Origin: Crocinitomicaceae bacterium
GTDB taxonomy: Bacteria; Bacteroidota; Bacteroidia; Flavobacteriales_D; Crocinitomicaceae
Length of the DNA stretch: 64,000 bases
NCBI GenBank assembly: GCA_023957475.1
Contig: JAMLHA010000006.1
Coordinates: 116,841-180,840, forward strand
Direction of reading: 5' to 3'
The notes under the pieces were generated by a model. The model was not told the DNA's origin. It worked only from the letters and a program-made list of their open reading frames with translations, and ran no database searches. A program made the translations under genes and the position numbers. Below are positions 1 to 7,084 of this stretch, in pieces (positions within the stretch are counted from its first letter, which is position 1; each line of letters starts with the position of its first letter).

Positions 1-532
1 ATGAAAGATTGCGACTGGTCCAACTTTCAGTCATCTTCGAAGCACCATCTCCTACTACAACAAAAGGTTCAAAAGAACTGTATGAATCTTCGGTTAGAAC
101 ATCAGCAGAAATGGGTTTAACTAGTTTAAAATCACCAGTGTATATCACCGAAAAAACCTCCATTCTTCGTGCATCAATCATAGCACAAATGGATGAATTG
201 GAGTGCTTTTGTTGCGCCAAAACAACCAAACTGGTCAAAGCATCAATTGCAATAAGCGGAATGTCTAATGCATAACAAAGCCCTTTTGCAGTAGAAACAC
301 CAATTCTAAGTCCCGTATAAGAACCTGGGCCAGAAGCAATCGATACTGCATTCAATTGATTGGGTTGAATACCTGCATTTTCTAAAACATCTTGTATATA
401 CAACGTTATAACTTCGCCATGCACATAGTCAGAATCATCACTTTCTTTTAAAGCAACAAGTTGACCGTTTTTGGACAAGGCGACAGAACAAACCTTTGTA
501 GCTGTTTCAAGATGCAAGATATAGATGTCCAT
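1..532 (-). CDS. tsaB: TsaB, tRNA t6A biosynthesis protein (C-terminus cut by window edge)
   Basis: Partial gene; 177 codons are visible from the ATG and stay open to the window edge. The N-terminus has the ASKHA-fold start LETATKVCSVAL, followed by the diagnostic GPGSYTGLRIG motif near residue 70, as in TsaB (YeaZ). TsaB binds TsaD and TsaE and helps transfer threonylcarbamoyl to A37 of ANN-decoding tRNAs in the cytoplasm. The start ATG overlaps the stop codon of the upstream response-regulator gene by one base (TAATG), so the two genes are probably translated in a coupled way. A TsaC/YrdC-like protein of the same pathway is encoded separately at 15.8-16.4 kb. Confidence 0.93.
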   Translation of the reverse strand, partial: MDIYILHLETATKVCSVALSKNGQLVALKESDDSDYVHGEVITLYIQDVLENAGIQPNQLNAVSIASGPGSYTGLRIGVSTAKGLCYALDIPLIAIDALTSLVVLAQQKHSNSSICAMIDARRMEVFSVIYTGDFKLVKPISADVLTEDSYSSFEPFVVVGDGASKMTESWTSRNLS

Positions 533-1221
533 TAATCAGTAATTTCCAATTTAAATCCTACTCCATGAATATTACTGATAGAAATGTGTTCATCGTCTTT
601 AAAATACTTGCGCAATTTGGTAATGAAAACATCTAAACTTCGGCCAACAAAATAATCATCCTGACCCCAAACAGCATTTAAAATCATTTCTCTTGGAGTG
701 ACCTGGTTTTTAAACTTCGTCAAGATTCGCAAAATATGTGCTTCTTTACGAGTCAATGTTCGAGAAGTATCTTTATTACTTAAGGTATAGTTTTCAGAAT
801 CAAATTGATAGCTACCAATTGTGATAATTTTATCAACTTCTTCCTCAACATTGATATTCACTCTTTTTAAAAGAGCAATGACACGTAATTGGAGTTCCTC
901 CACAGAAAACGGTTTGGTTAGATAATCATCAGCTCCAGCTTTAAATCCTTCTATTTTATCCTCCGTCATTGCTTTTGCAGTTAAAAACAAAATAGGCACC
1001 TCTTTATTAATCTTTCGAACCTCTCTTGCTAAGGTGAAACCATCCATTTTGGGCATCATCACATCAAAGATGCAAAGGTGAAAAGATTCCTCGTTGAAAC
1101 GCTTAAATCCTTCAGCACCATCAATACAAAGCGTAACTTTATAACCATCTCTTTTCAACTGGTCAGCAATCACAAAACCTAGACTTGTATCGTCTTCAAC
1201 TAATAATATTTTTGGAATCAT
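532..1221 (-). CDS. OmpR/PhoB-family response regulator (RprY-like)
   Basis: 229 aa. Receiver domain at residues 1-120 with acidic pocket E9-D10-D11, phospho-acceptor D53 (FDVMMPKMDG), T81 and K103 (LTKPF). The C-terminal winged-helix DNA-binding domain spans about 130-227 with the usual KEAHILRIL and RSLDVFITKLRK segments. The length and architecture fit the Bacteroidota RprY type, but I cannot fix orthology. No sensor kinase gene lies beside it, so it is an orphan locally. It is translationally coupled to tsaB. A hairpin terminator and a candidate leader lie about 90 bp upstream, and a weaker promoter-like sequence lies between them and the gene. Confidence 0.92.
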   Translation of the reverse strand: MIPKILLVEDDTSLGFVIADQLKRDGYKVTLCIDGAEGFKRFNEESFHLCIFDVMMPKMDGFTLAREVRKINKEVPILFLTAKAMTEDKIEGFKAGADDYLTKPFSVEELQLRVIALLKRVNINVEEEVDKIITIGSYQFDSENYTLSNKDTSRTLTRKEAHILRILTKFKNQVTPREMILNAVWGQDDYFVGRSLDVFITKLRKYFKDDEHISISNIHGVGFKLEITD

Positions 1222-1237
1222 AGCTCAATACTTTATG

Positions 1238-1267
1238 CTAAGGTAATAGTTTATAAGCGGAAAACAG
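1238..1267 (-). promoter_or_regulatory. Candidate Bacteroidota promoter of the response regulator
   Basis: On the minus strand TACCTTAG (7 of 8 matches to -7 TAnnTTTG) is preceded after exactly 19 nt by CTG (2 of 3 matches to -33 TTG). It lies between the upstream hairpin terminator and the ATG at 1221, so the gene may be expressed independently of the leader transcript. Confidence 0.4.
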
Positions 1268-1308
1268 AAAGAATTTTGATTTTTTTCAGATAAAATAGAT
1301 TTTCCTAT

Positions 1309-1345
1309 AAAAAAACAAGAGCCTCAGATTATTCTAAAGCTCTTG
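1309..1345 (-). terminator. Strong intrinsic terminator upstream of the response regulator
   Basis: Minus strand: CAAGAGC (1339-1345) pairs with GCTCTTG (1316-1322). The inner bases continue the stem for six more pairs, two of them G-U, to an ATAA tetraloop, giving about 13 bp in total. A run of seven T follows. It would end a short transcript coming from about 1380-1420, or act as an attenuator in a longer one. Confidence 0.8.
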
Positions 1346-1359
1346 CCACACTAATCAAC

Positions 1360-1419
1360 CTAACCTACTACTACTACTACTTGAGACAAAGGTAAGTCAA
1401 AAACTGTGTTGAAAAACAT
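1360..1419 (-). CDS. Possible 19-aa leader peptide with five Val codons
   Basis: ATG at 1419 opens a 20-codon frame, MFFNTVFDLPLSQVVVVVG then TAG. Five consecutive GTA valine codons stand just before the stop, and the terminator hairpin begins 15 nt further on. This is the layout of an amino-acid attenuator leader. Against this: the downstream gene is a response regulator rather than a branched-chain amino-acid gene, and an exact TAnnTTTG element lies inside the frame. An RNA starting there would lack the ATG. Unproven. Confidence 0.3.
   Translation of the reverse strand: MFFNTVFDLPLSQVVVVVG
1387..1394 (-). promoter_or_regulatory. -7 element TACCTTTG of a possible short RNA
   Basis: Exact TAnnTTTG on the minus strand; 19 nt upstream is TTT instead of TTG. 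Initiation 6-7 nt downstream would give an RNA of about 70 nt starting just before the GTAGTAGTAG run and ending at the 1309-1345 terminator. Confidence 0.4.
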
Positions 1420-1873
1420 GTTTTGCACCTCACTCAAAAAACGGTGTTTTATAGGAAATTAAAAATAAACGATATTTTTTCGGACTAAGTTTAGAATATA
1501 ACTCAACAACTAAACGGTTTAACAACCATTTTTAACTGGTTTGTTTAAATCTTAACAAGTAAAACACTAAGATAGGAATCCAAGAATGAACGATTTTTGA
1601 ATGAAATTTTTATTGATTTATTTAATTTTTTCAATTTGTCGAGGCTGTTTTTTACGCTGATTTAATTGAAATCATAATAAATTTACAATTAATTTTTTAG
1701 TTTTTTCACCTGTATTAATTTTTAATTTATGTGGTTTTAACTTTTCAACCATAATTTTAATTTCATACAACAGAATTTATAAATTCATCTTTTTACTATA
1801 TAAAAATCACAAGTGCTTTTGAGCTAAGACAAATAAATTGTAGTTTTGAGCTTTCATAATTAGAATAAACCCG
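1420..1873. other. Long AT-rich intergenic region
   Basis: Divergent region between the leader/response-regulator side and the TPR lipoprotein gene. It is very AT-rich with many T and A tracts. I see no convincing coding frame, RNA or repeat in it; promoters for both sides presumably lie here. Confidence 0.5.
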
Positions 1874-2884
1874 ATGATAAAAAAATATTTCGTATTTATT
1901 TTTATAGTTGCTATAGCCGTTGCTTGTGGCGAAAAAAGCCCTAAAGAAAAAGCTGTGCAGCCAACTGCTAATAATATTGATAGTTTATTGAACCTATATC
2001 CAGACAGTGTGCCTTTAATTGTTTTTAGAGGAAACGAAGCCTTAAAACAATACCGTTTTTTTGATGCATTGGCAGATGGAGCAAAAGCTTTTCGATTGGA
2101 TAGTATGAATACCCAAACGAGAATGCTGTATGCACAAGCGTTAAACAACAAAGAGAACAGAACAGTAGAAGAGGTTTTAACTGCACAGCGACATTTTAAA
2201 TACGTTTTATTTAAAGAACCCAAAAACACAGACGCCTTGGTTGCAACCGCAGCTACTTATCGTTATATGCAAGATGTTGACAACGCTTTTAAATACGTCA
2301 ATGAAGCGTTAAAAGTTGATGCTAAAAAACGTGAAGCTTATGCTTTAAAAGGTTCTTTGTATTTAGATATGGAAAATTATGCTCTTGCAAAATCTTCTTA
2401 TGAAACGGCTATTCAACAAGATCCTAATTTTTACGAAGCCTATTTTCATTTAGCGGCTTTGTACCACCGAGAAGATAACCCTATTTGTTTGGAATATTAC
2501 CAAACAGCTTATGAATTGAACCAATCCGACCCGGAATTTTTATATTCTTATGCGTATGCATTGGATTATTTTCAAAAATTTGATGAAGCAAAAGTCCTTT
2601 ATAGAAAAATGGAACACGAAAAAGAAAAATACTATCGTGCAAGAGGGTATTTTCATTTGGGTTATTTAAAACAAAACGAAGAAAAGGATATAGATAGTGC
2701 TATTTATTTCTACACACAAGCCATTAACAACTTGAAAGGCTATGTAGAAGCTTACCACAACAGAGGAATGTGCTACGAAAGGAAAGGCATGAAACAAGAA
2801 GCAAAACAAGAATATTTAGAAGCGTTAAAATACGACGATAAATTCCAACTTTCAATTGATGCATTTAATAAATTGAACAAATAG
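1874..2884 (+). CDS. TPR-repeat lipoprotein
   Basis: 336 aa. The N-terminus is a lipoprotein signal peptide with the lipobox IAVAC; the lipidated Cys is residue 18, followed by Gly-Glu. From about residue 46 to the end the protein is a chain of roughly seven tetratricopeptide repeats, with clear examples around AYALKGSLYLDMENYALAKS and EAYHNRGMCYERKGMKQEA. Such proteins are scaffolds for protein-protein contacts, here anchored to the inner or outer membrane facing the periplasm. The partner is unknown. A small membrane protein gene follows after 3 nt, so the two are probably co-transcribed. Confidence 0.85.
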   Translation: MIKKYFVFIFIVAIAVACGEKSPKEKAVQPTANNIDSLLNLYPDSVPLIVFRGNEALKQYRFFDALADGAKAFRLDSMNTQTRMLYAQALNNKENRTVEEVLTAQRHFKYVLFKEPKNTDALVATAATYRYMQDVDNAFKYVNEALKVDAKKREAYALKGSLYLDMENYALAKSSYETAIQQDPNFYEAYFHLAALYHREDNPICLEYYQTAYELNQSDPEFLYSYAYALDYFQKFDEAKVLYRKMEHEKEKYYRARGYFHLGYLKQNEEKDIDSAIYFYTQAINNLKGYVEAYHNRGMCYERKGMKQEAKQEYLEALKYDDKFQLSIDAFNKLNK

Positions 2885-2887
2885 AAG

Positions 2888-3514
2888 ATGCAAAAGCAAC
2901 AATTATATATCCAATTACTTGGCAATTTGATCATTCCCGCATGTGGTTTTTGGCTGTGGAATTGGTCGCTCTATTTTATTCTATTGTTTTACTTATTGGA
3001 TTTAATCGCGGCAGAGATAGTAACCTATTTAAAAGTGAAAAAAGTAAAGCAATTGAAGACAGACGAACAATTAAAATCACCAACTTCTTCATTTATCATT
3101 GTTTCACTGTTGTTTCTCTTTTTAATTATTACCGAATTTCATGTTGGAATAGCAGTATTGCATCCAACAATTGACTTTAAGTTAGAACTATTGAACTTCT
3201 TACTCTATGAAGAAATGGGTATTCAGCAATGGATTGTGTTACTCCCTATGGTGGGTTTAATGGCGTTCTCTTCATATAAAATGGAGTTTTTAGCACCTCA
3301 ACTTTATTTACGATTACGAGAAAAAGACATTTGGAAGGATCATTTAAAAGAGCGGTTTTTAATCCTTGCGTTTACAGCTATTTTGCTATTGATTGCACAT
3401 GTATATTCGCTTTCTGACCTTGTGTTATTGATAGTTATTTTAGTAGTAACCACTATCTATGGTTATTTGCAAGGAATGGAAAAGATCAAAAACAATCGGC
3501 AAGTTACTCCATAA
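2888..3514 (+). CDS. Uncharacterised multi-pass membrane protein
   Basis: 208 aa with about six hydrophobic segments (near residues 10-25, 28-48, 68-88, 112-128, 155-172 and 177-197). Charged loops such as KVKKVKQLKTDEQLK lie between the second and third segments. I do not recognise a family or catalytic motif. It starts 3 nt after the TPR lipoprotein gene. Its 3' end overlaps the end of the convergent PorG-like gene by 11 bp. Function unknown. Confidence 0.75.
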   Translation: MQKQQLYIQLLGNLIIPACGFWLWNWSLYFILLFYLLDLIAAEIVTYLKVKKVKQLKTDEQLKSPTSSFIIVSLLFLFLIITEFHVGIAVLHPTIDFKLELLNFLLYEEMGIQQWIVLLPMVGLMAFSSYKMEFLAPQLYLRLREKDIWKDHLKERFLILAFTAILLLIAHVYSLSDLVLLIVILVVTTIYGYLQGMEKIKNNRQVTP

Positions 3515-4337
3515 AAGCACATTTTTGAGGATCACCCAATCGAAATGTAAGTGTAACCCCAAAAAAGGAATACCAATCTTTTGTTGTGGATGTTCCTCTC
3601 TTTCCAAATACGGAGCCATCTTTGCTTCTATTTGACAATGCAGCTGCTGTTGGTCCATTTGCTTCTGATAAGGCTATTGGGTCAACATACGTATCAGACT
3701 TAACATCGTCTAAATAATCTGTAAACGTTAAACGAATTCCATATTCCAAACCTAAAGCAACGCGTTTACCCAATGATAATTTCACCCCTAAACCAAGCGG
3801 CACAGATAATTGAAACAAACTATATGGCTTTTTAGTACTTAAATCAGAGCCTTGACCTTCTGTTCCCAATGGACGTAAAAACACCCATTCATCGTTGTAT
3901 TTCGTTTTAGGATTCATTCTAAACACAGCCAATTCAGCCAATAGATAAGCAGTTCCTTTATACCTTTTACTCCCAAGTTGAAAAGGCACATAGTGAAATT
4001 CTACACCTGCTCCCAACTCAAAAATGGATGATTGAAAATTTAAATTTCGATTGTTTATTGAAGCTTCTTTAGACCATTCATCGTTTCCTTGCACCATTCC
4101 ATAAGAAAAATTTGCTCTAAACGACAATCTGGAATGAATGTCATAACGATAAATAAGCCCTGCAGCTGGAAGTGTTCCTTTAAAGTGTTTGAATCGGTTC
4201 AAATCTCCAATATAATAAGAACCACCCAACATCACACCAAGCTCAGAGCGAGATAATGCAGTTTGAAATTGGGCTATAGAAGAGAAATTTAGTCCAAAAA
4301 CACAAATTAGTATAACAAAAAACACCTTCATTTTCAA
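3504..4337 (-). CDS. PorG-like (DUF6089-type) outer-membrane beta-barrel protein
   Basis: 277 aa with a Sec signal peptide (cleavage near SSIAQ). The mature part reads as a small barrel: SELGVMLGGSYYIGDLN at the start, alternating hydrophobic strands, and FFGVTLTFRLG near the end. The opening motif and length resemble the DUF6089/PorG family, an outer-membrane component linked to the T9SS in Bacteroidota. That assignment rests on recognition and is not certain. T9SS cargo is encoded elsewhere in the window, so the system is present in this organism. It is convergent with the membrane protein gene before it. Confidence 0.7.
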   Translation of the reverse strand: MKMKVFFVILICVFGLNFSSIAQFQTALSRSELGVMLGGSYYIGDLNRFKHFKGTLPAAGLIYRYDIHSRLSFRANFSYGMVQGNDEWSKEASINNRNLNFQSSIFELGAGVEFHYVPFQLGSKRYKGTAYLLAELAVFRMNPKTKYNDEWVFLRPLGTEGQGSDLSTKKPYSLFQLSVPLGLGVKLSLGKRVALGLEYGIRLTFTDYLDDVKSDTYVDPIALSEANGPTAAALSNRSKDGSVFGKRGTSTTKDWYSFFGVTLTFRLGDPQKCAFME

Positions 4338-4552
4338 AAAAGAACGGAAAGATAGATAAAATATTTTACACCCTACACTGGAATGAATTAAAACTGAGAT
4401 AAACAGATTTAGAATTAGTCTCCATAAACCTATCTTACTTCATCATAAAGATGACACACCATTTACTTTGAATAACAAACAGATTTCAATTTTTCAAATG
4501 GGTTTGCCAAATTTTTACCATCATTTTTTTTATTTTTTCAATTTATTTTTTG

Positions 4553-4560
4553 TAAATTTG
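4553..4560 (+). promoter_or_regulatory. -7 element TAAATTTG upstream of the T9SS remnant and lipoprotein cluster
   Basis: Exact TAnnTTTG, 25 nt before the ATG at 4586. No clear TTG stands 19 nt upstream. The ORF behind this ATG stops after 14 codons, so the promoter now most likely serves the lipoprotein genes that follow. Confidence 0.45.
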
Positions 4561-4585
4561 ACATATTAACTACAAAATTTTTCTT

Positions 4586-4864
4586 ATGAAAACAAAACAC
4601 TACTTCCAAGCGATTCCAAGCGATTTTTAGTAAAAACAACAAAGGCTGTATTAAGTATTGGTTGCTATAGACGATTTATTTAGCATTTATTGCGAAGATG
4701 AATTGGTTAAAATTACCATTTTAACGACTTTAGGACAGCCTATAAAAACAATTGACGGCATTTCAGACAATTACTCTCTTGGTGAATTAAGCAGAGGCAT
4801 TTATTTAATAGAAGTAGTAACAATAAAAAACGAGCATTATGTGGTTGAAATTAGTAAGAATTAG
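4586..4864 (+). pseudogene. Remnant of a T9SS-secreted protein (sorting domain only)
   Basis: A start MKTKHYFQAIP runs into a stop at 4628-4630. From 4658 an open frame encodes most of a type A T9SS sorting domain: ITILTTLGQPIKTIDG, SLGELSRGIYLIEV and the end HYVVEISKN. The signal peptide and the cargo domain are gone. The next gene starts inside this domain at 4839 in another frame. This is best read as a deleted T9SS cargo gene whose ends remain. Confidence 0.75.
4802..4864 (+). repeat. 63-bp direct repeat, copy 1 (end of T9SS sorting domain)
   Basis: The last 21 codons of the sorting-domain remnant, YLIEVV...EISKN plus stop. It recurs at 5718-5780 with about two differences. Each copy contains the start codon of a lipoprotein gene in a shifted frame. 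Confidence 0.85.
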
Positions 4865-5300
4865 TTTGTTTTTTTTGTTAATATTCGTTTGTTACACGTG
4901 TCAAAAAGAAAATGGAAAGAATGAGTATAGCTTGATTTTTTATTATGATAATGGAATTATTGAAAAATATGAGAATACTTTACTTTATGAACAAAGAAGA
5001 AATCATATTGATCGATATGGAAACATGGTTAATAATAAGTCATATACAAATGGTTTACTTGTTGACACAGGAATGGGATCTCGTAGATTTGTTTTCTTAA
5101 AAACGGATACTGACTTTTTAGCATGTTGTGGTTCTTATTATACCAAAATGGTAATGGGAAATATTGAAATGTATGGTAAATATAAAAGAAAAGGTAGGTC
5201 TATTATTGTGAATGATGGTACATTTACTATTTCTTGGAAAGATAGTGTCCAAACAAACACTTTACTTGGAACATGGACTTTAACTCCAAATAAATACTAA
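4839..5300 (+). CDS. Small lipoprotein, family A (copy 1)
   Basis: 153 aa. The N-terminus MWLKLVRISLFFLLIFVCYTC is a lipoprotein-type signal peptide with an imperfect lipobox and candidate Cys21. It starts within the T9SS sorting-domain remnant in a different frame, overlapping it by 26 nt. The mature part begins ENGKNEYSLIFYYDNG and ends EMYGKYKRKG...VNDGTFTISWKD...LLGTWTL. The same pattern is found in the protein at 6168-6656. Function unknown; probably a small beta-rich surface or periplasmic lipoprotein. It is part of a four-gene run with the order A-B-B-A. Confidence 0.7.
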   Translation: MWLKLVRISLFFLLIFVCYTCQKENGKNEYSLIFYYDNGIIEKYENTLLYEQRRNHIDRYGNMVNNKSYTNGLLVDTGMGSRRFVFLKTDTDFLACCGSYYTKMVMGNIEMYGKYKRKGRSIIVNDGTFTISWKDSVQTNTLLGTWTLTPNKY

Positions 5301-5312
5301 AAATAAAAAACT

Positions 5313-5717
5313 ATGAGAAAAGAATTTCAATTATTTTTTGTTTTTTTACTATTAACCATAGTTGCATGTCAAAAAAACGAATTTCCTAAAATGAAAACAG
5401 GCTATTATAATGTGAAAGACATTGAAATCAACTTAAATTCAGACTCGTCAATTTTAACATATAAAGCATTAGGAAATTATAGAAAAGTAAAAAATAGAAA
5501 GGAGTATTCCTTTAATTATATGGAAAATGGAAGAACGGTTAATGTTACTTTTGATTTTAAAAAAATGGAGTCAAAAAGTACTAAAATTGATTTTGAAAAT
5601 AAAATTAGAAGATATAACATTAAAGATTTTAAAATCACTCCAACGGAACTCATAGTAACACGTAGAGAAGTTACCGATTCCATTATATCAAAAATCCATT
5701 TTAAGTATATAGAGTAG
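5313..5717 (+). CDS. Small lipoprotein, family B (copy 1)
   Basis: 134 aa with a clear lipoprotein signal (TIVAC, Cys19). The mature part starts QKNEFPKMKTGYYNVKDIEI and has a repeated K/Y-rich beta pattern; near the C-terminus is KDFKITPTELIVTRREVTDS. It is a paralogue of the protein at 5755-6168, which has YPKMKTGYYDVTEVLI and NFSITPEKLYVERVAKD. It lies 12 nt after copy 1 of family A. Function unknown. Confidence 0.72.
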   Translation: MRKEFQLFFVFLLLTIVACQKNEFPKMKTGYYNVKDIEINLNSDSSILTYKALGNYRKVKNRKEYSFNYMENGRTVNVTFDFKKMESKSTKIDFENKIRRYNIKDFKITPTELIVTRREVTDSIISKIHFKYIE

Positions 5718-5780
5718 TATTTAATAGAAGTAGTAACAATAAAAAACGAGCGTTATGTGGTTGAAATTAGTAAGAATTAA
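5718..5780 (+). repeat. 63-bp direct repeat, copy 2
   Basis: Near-identical to 4802-4864 (for example GAGCGTTATG instead of GAGCATTATG, and TAA instead of TAG at the end). It begins directly after the stop codon of the preceding gene and contains the start of the next lipoprotein gene. It marks a junction of the duplication that produced the second A/B pair. Confidence 0.85.
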
Positions 5781-6168
5781 TCTGTTATTAGTTTTATTTT
5801 TGGTTTGTTACTCTTGTTTAAAAGAAAAATACCCAAAAATGAAAACAGGATATTATGATGTTACAGAAGTCTTGATAGATGAAAATGGGAATAAAGATAC
5901 ATTAAACTTCAAAGCAGTTGGATCATTATATAAACCAAAAGGTGACTATTATTCATTCAAGGGCAATCTTAACAATCGTTTATATGGCAATAATTTTAGT
6001 TTAGTGGAAAAAAATAGTCAAACAGGTATTCAATATTTATATTATTTTAGTGAGACAGTTAATTTCAAAATATTAAACTTTTCAATTACACCTGAAAAAT
6101 TATATGTTGAAAGAGTTGCTAAAGACACTGTTTTAACGAGTTTAATAACATTTCAATACATTGAATAA
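5755..6168 (+). CDS. Small lipoprotein, family B (copy 2) with a family A signal peptide
   Basis: 137 aa. The mature part (YPKMKTGYYDV...) is family B. The signal peptide MWLKLVRINLLLVLFLVCYSC matches family A copy 1 and begins in the repeated sorting-domain fragment. It is therefore a chimera: the export signal of A joined to the body of B. Candidate lipidation Cys21. The stop TAA at 6166-6168 overlaps the next ATG (TAATG). Function unknown. Confidence 0.72.
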   Translation: MWLKLVRINLLLVLFLVCYSCLKEKYPKMKTGYYDVTEVLIDENGNKDTLNFKAVGSLYKPKGDYYSFKGNLNNRLYGNNFSLVEKNSQTGIQYLYYFSETVNFKILNFSITPEKLYVERVAKDTVLTSLITFQYIE

Positions 6169-6656
6169 TGAAAAAGATACTTATTATAGGATTACTTATT
6201 CTATTTGGTTGTGGCAAAGAAAATGCTAAAAAAGAATATGTATTGAGTTTACACTTTGATTCGGGTTTTGTTAAAGAAATCAGCTGTTTTCTCTATGAAA
6301 AGGGCGGGAAGTATAGTACGAATAGTAGTGATGTTCACATGTCTAGTATAGCTACATATATCTATTTAAGAAATGACAACCTAAATGAAGAAAGTATTAA
6401 ATTGGAGTTGGTTTTAACTGAAGCTAAATTTATAGCGTGTTTGGACAGGGTATGGATTAATTGTAACAATGCTAGTTTTGCATCTGGTCAAAATGTTAGA
6501 CTTTATGGTTTGCTTGAAATGTATGGCAAATATGAGCGCAAAGGAAAGAAAGTAATCGTAAATGATGGTTCGTTTTCCATTTATTGGTACAATGCTAATG
6601 ATTTTGGCGAACAACCTCAGTTGTTGGAAGGCTCTTGGACATTAAAAAGAAAATAG
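6168..6656 (+). CDS. Small lipoprotein, family A (copy 2)
   Basis: 162 aa with its own clean lipoprotein signal (ILFGC, Cys15). The mature part shows ENAKKEYVLSLHFDSG at the start and EMYGKYERKGKKVIVNDG, then EGSWTLKRK, at the end, parallel to the protein at 4839-5300. The start overlaps the stop of the preceding gene by one base. It is the last gene of the cluster, and a hairpin follows directly. Confidence 0.72.
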   Translation: MKKILIIGLLILFGCGKENAKKEYVLSLHFDSGFVKEISCFLYEKGGKYSTNSSDVHMSSIATYIYLRNDNLNEESIKLELVLTEAKFIACLDRVWINCNNASFASGQNVRLYGLLEMYGKYERKGKKVIVNDGSFSIYWYNANDFGEQPQLLEGSWTLKRK

Positions 6657-6690
6657 ATTCCTCAAAAACCTTAACGGTTTTGAGGAATGA
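6657..6690 (+). terminator. Hairpin ending the lipoprotein cluster
   Basis: ATTCCTCAAAA and TTTTGAGGAAT form an 11-bp stem immediately after the last stop codon. There is no T-run after it, so it may be a weak or factor-assisted terminator or an RNA-stabilising hairpin. Confidence 0.5.
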
Positions 6691-7084
6691 ACTGTGTTTA
6701 TTGGTTTTAGGAGGAGAAAGAAATCATTTTCACTCTTCATTCAATGATTTCTGACCATCCTTTGAACAACAAACTGACTCCAAATTTAAGAGCGTTTACC
6801 CTACCAAATCAAAAGAAATAGTTCAAAAGACACAGGCAATATTTGTGTTAGCTTTCCAAACAATTACACCACGTCTCCTATTTGTTTTTCAATACTTCAA
6901 TCAATAATTTAAAGAAAACAAATTGATAAACAGCAGCTTACAGCATAAAGCGAATAACAAATAAAATTAATTCAAAACACTTTTATTTTCTTTTCAATCT
7001 TAAAGTGTTCTGTTTTTTTGTTAGTATAAATTAGCGGGAGTGTATATAAATACATAAATTTAACACAAATAAAATTATAATTCT
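6691..7084. other. Intergenic region with a short inverted repeat
   Basis: No coding frame recognised. One 9-bp inverted repeat, GAAATCATT (6720-6728) and AATGATTTC (6743-6751), has a 14-nt spacer and could be a regulator site or hairpin. The rest is AT-rich leader for the T9SS gene at 7085. Confidence 0.4.

Noticed and set aside
1351..1394. Plus-strand TAC repeat as a Tyr-rich leader peptide
   Set aside because: The plus-strand frame with five TAC codons has no ATG before an upstream stop, and the hairpin has its T-run only on the minus strand.
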